From NCBI GenBank assembly GCA_024280535.1, contig JAJRPY010000080.1:1-6941 (forward strand): 6,941 nucleotides of DNA, read 5' to 3'. Source of the stretch: Gammaproteobacteria bacterium. GTDB taxonomy: Bacteria > Pseudomonadota > Gammaproteobacteria > PS1 > Pseudothioglobaceae. The notes beneath the pieces are model-generated. The model saw only the letters and a program-made list of their open reading frames with translations. It was not told the DNA's origin and did no database searches. Numbering within the stretch: the stretch's first letter is position 1; every line of letters starts with the position of its first letter. The translations under genes and the position numbers were made by a program. Positions 6,691 through 6,941 of the stretch are shown here, piece by piece.

Positions 6691-6941
6691 TAATTGGGGT
6701 TTTCTGCATTAGTCAGATTAAATTTATCAGTAAATTCTATTTTTCTTATTGCGAATTTTGTTGCTTGATTGTATTTGTATTCATCCCCCCGACTAAGAAC
6801 GCCACACTCTAGACTGTCTTTGTCCATTGTTGAGAGCTTGTTTTCTTTAATTAAATCCTTTAATTGCAACTCACCAAGTGTCGTCACGTCAATAATCAAA
6901 TTTACCCGAACCTTTAATCCGGAAACCATCCTATTGTTGTC
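6690..6941 (-). CDS. Unrecognised ORF open to the right window edge
   Basis: The frame has no stop between the window edge and TAG at 6692-6690, so the ATG at 6929 need not be the true start; AATAGG directly abuts that ATG, too close for a good ribosome site. The 83 visible codons include NLIIDVTTLGELQLKDLIKE and KYNQATKFAIRKIEFTDKFN. The C-terminus abuts the IS256-type remnant, so this could be a host gene truncated by the element or a rearranged part of it (AIRK and TNAE faintly recall the mutator AIRK-IYTTNAIE segment). I recognise no family and cannot assign a function. Confidence 0.35.
   Translation of the reverse strand, partial: DNNRMVSGLKVRVNLIIDVTTLGELQLKDLIKENKLSTMDKDSLECGVLSRGDEYKYNQATKFAIRKIEFTDKFNLTNAENPN

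Overview
The window looks like chromosome of an AT-rich gammaproteobacterium. The order trxB (minus), then ftsK and lolA (plus), matches the trxB-lrp-ftsK-lolA neighbourhood of Escherichia coli with lrp missing. The protein style (compact 759-residue FtsK, Lys/Asn/Ile-rich proteins, many homopolymer runs) would fit a SUP05/Thioglobaceae-type sulfur oxidiser or a related symbiont, but no sulfur gene is visible, so that placement is only a guess.

Layout. 1-245 (minus) is the N-terminus of an exported protein cut by the window edge. 294-525 (minus) holds a good sigma70-type promoter and a tiny signal-peptide ORF whose start codon lies in one arm of a perfect 12-bp inverted repeat. 609-740 (minus) holds tRNA-Phe(GAA) with its promoter and terminator. 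769-1713 (minus) is trxB. About 80 bp of divergent promoter DNA separates it from ftsK (1795-4074) and the overlapping lolA (4064-4645), which form one transcription unit.

After lolA, where E. coli has rarA-serS, conserved synteny stops and an accessory stretch full of decay begins. It contains an internally deleted IS30-family transposase (about 4718-5207) whose 3' coding end now forms a strong terminator hairpin; a frameshifted cysteine-rich exported-protein gene on the minus strand (5254-5609); a small His-rich membrane ORF with two internal stops (5669-5821); a 34-codon ORF with a Shine-Dalgarno (5821-5925); one intact small gene (6000-6359) with an excellent RBS and a terminator, encoding an unrecognised protein made of two tandem ~48-residue repeats; an IS256/mutator-type transposase remnant (about 6431-6690, minus); and an unrecognised minus-strand ORF running off the right edge.

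Functionally, the left two thirds is housekeeping: thioredoxin reduction in the cytoplasm, chromosome segregation at the septum, and lipoprotein carriage across the periplasm. The right third is a mobile-element graveyard in which the tandem-repeat protein is the only gene that looks intact and independently expressed; it is the best candidate for something undescribed.
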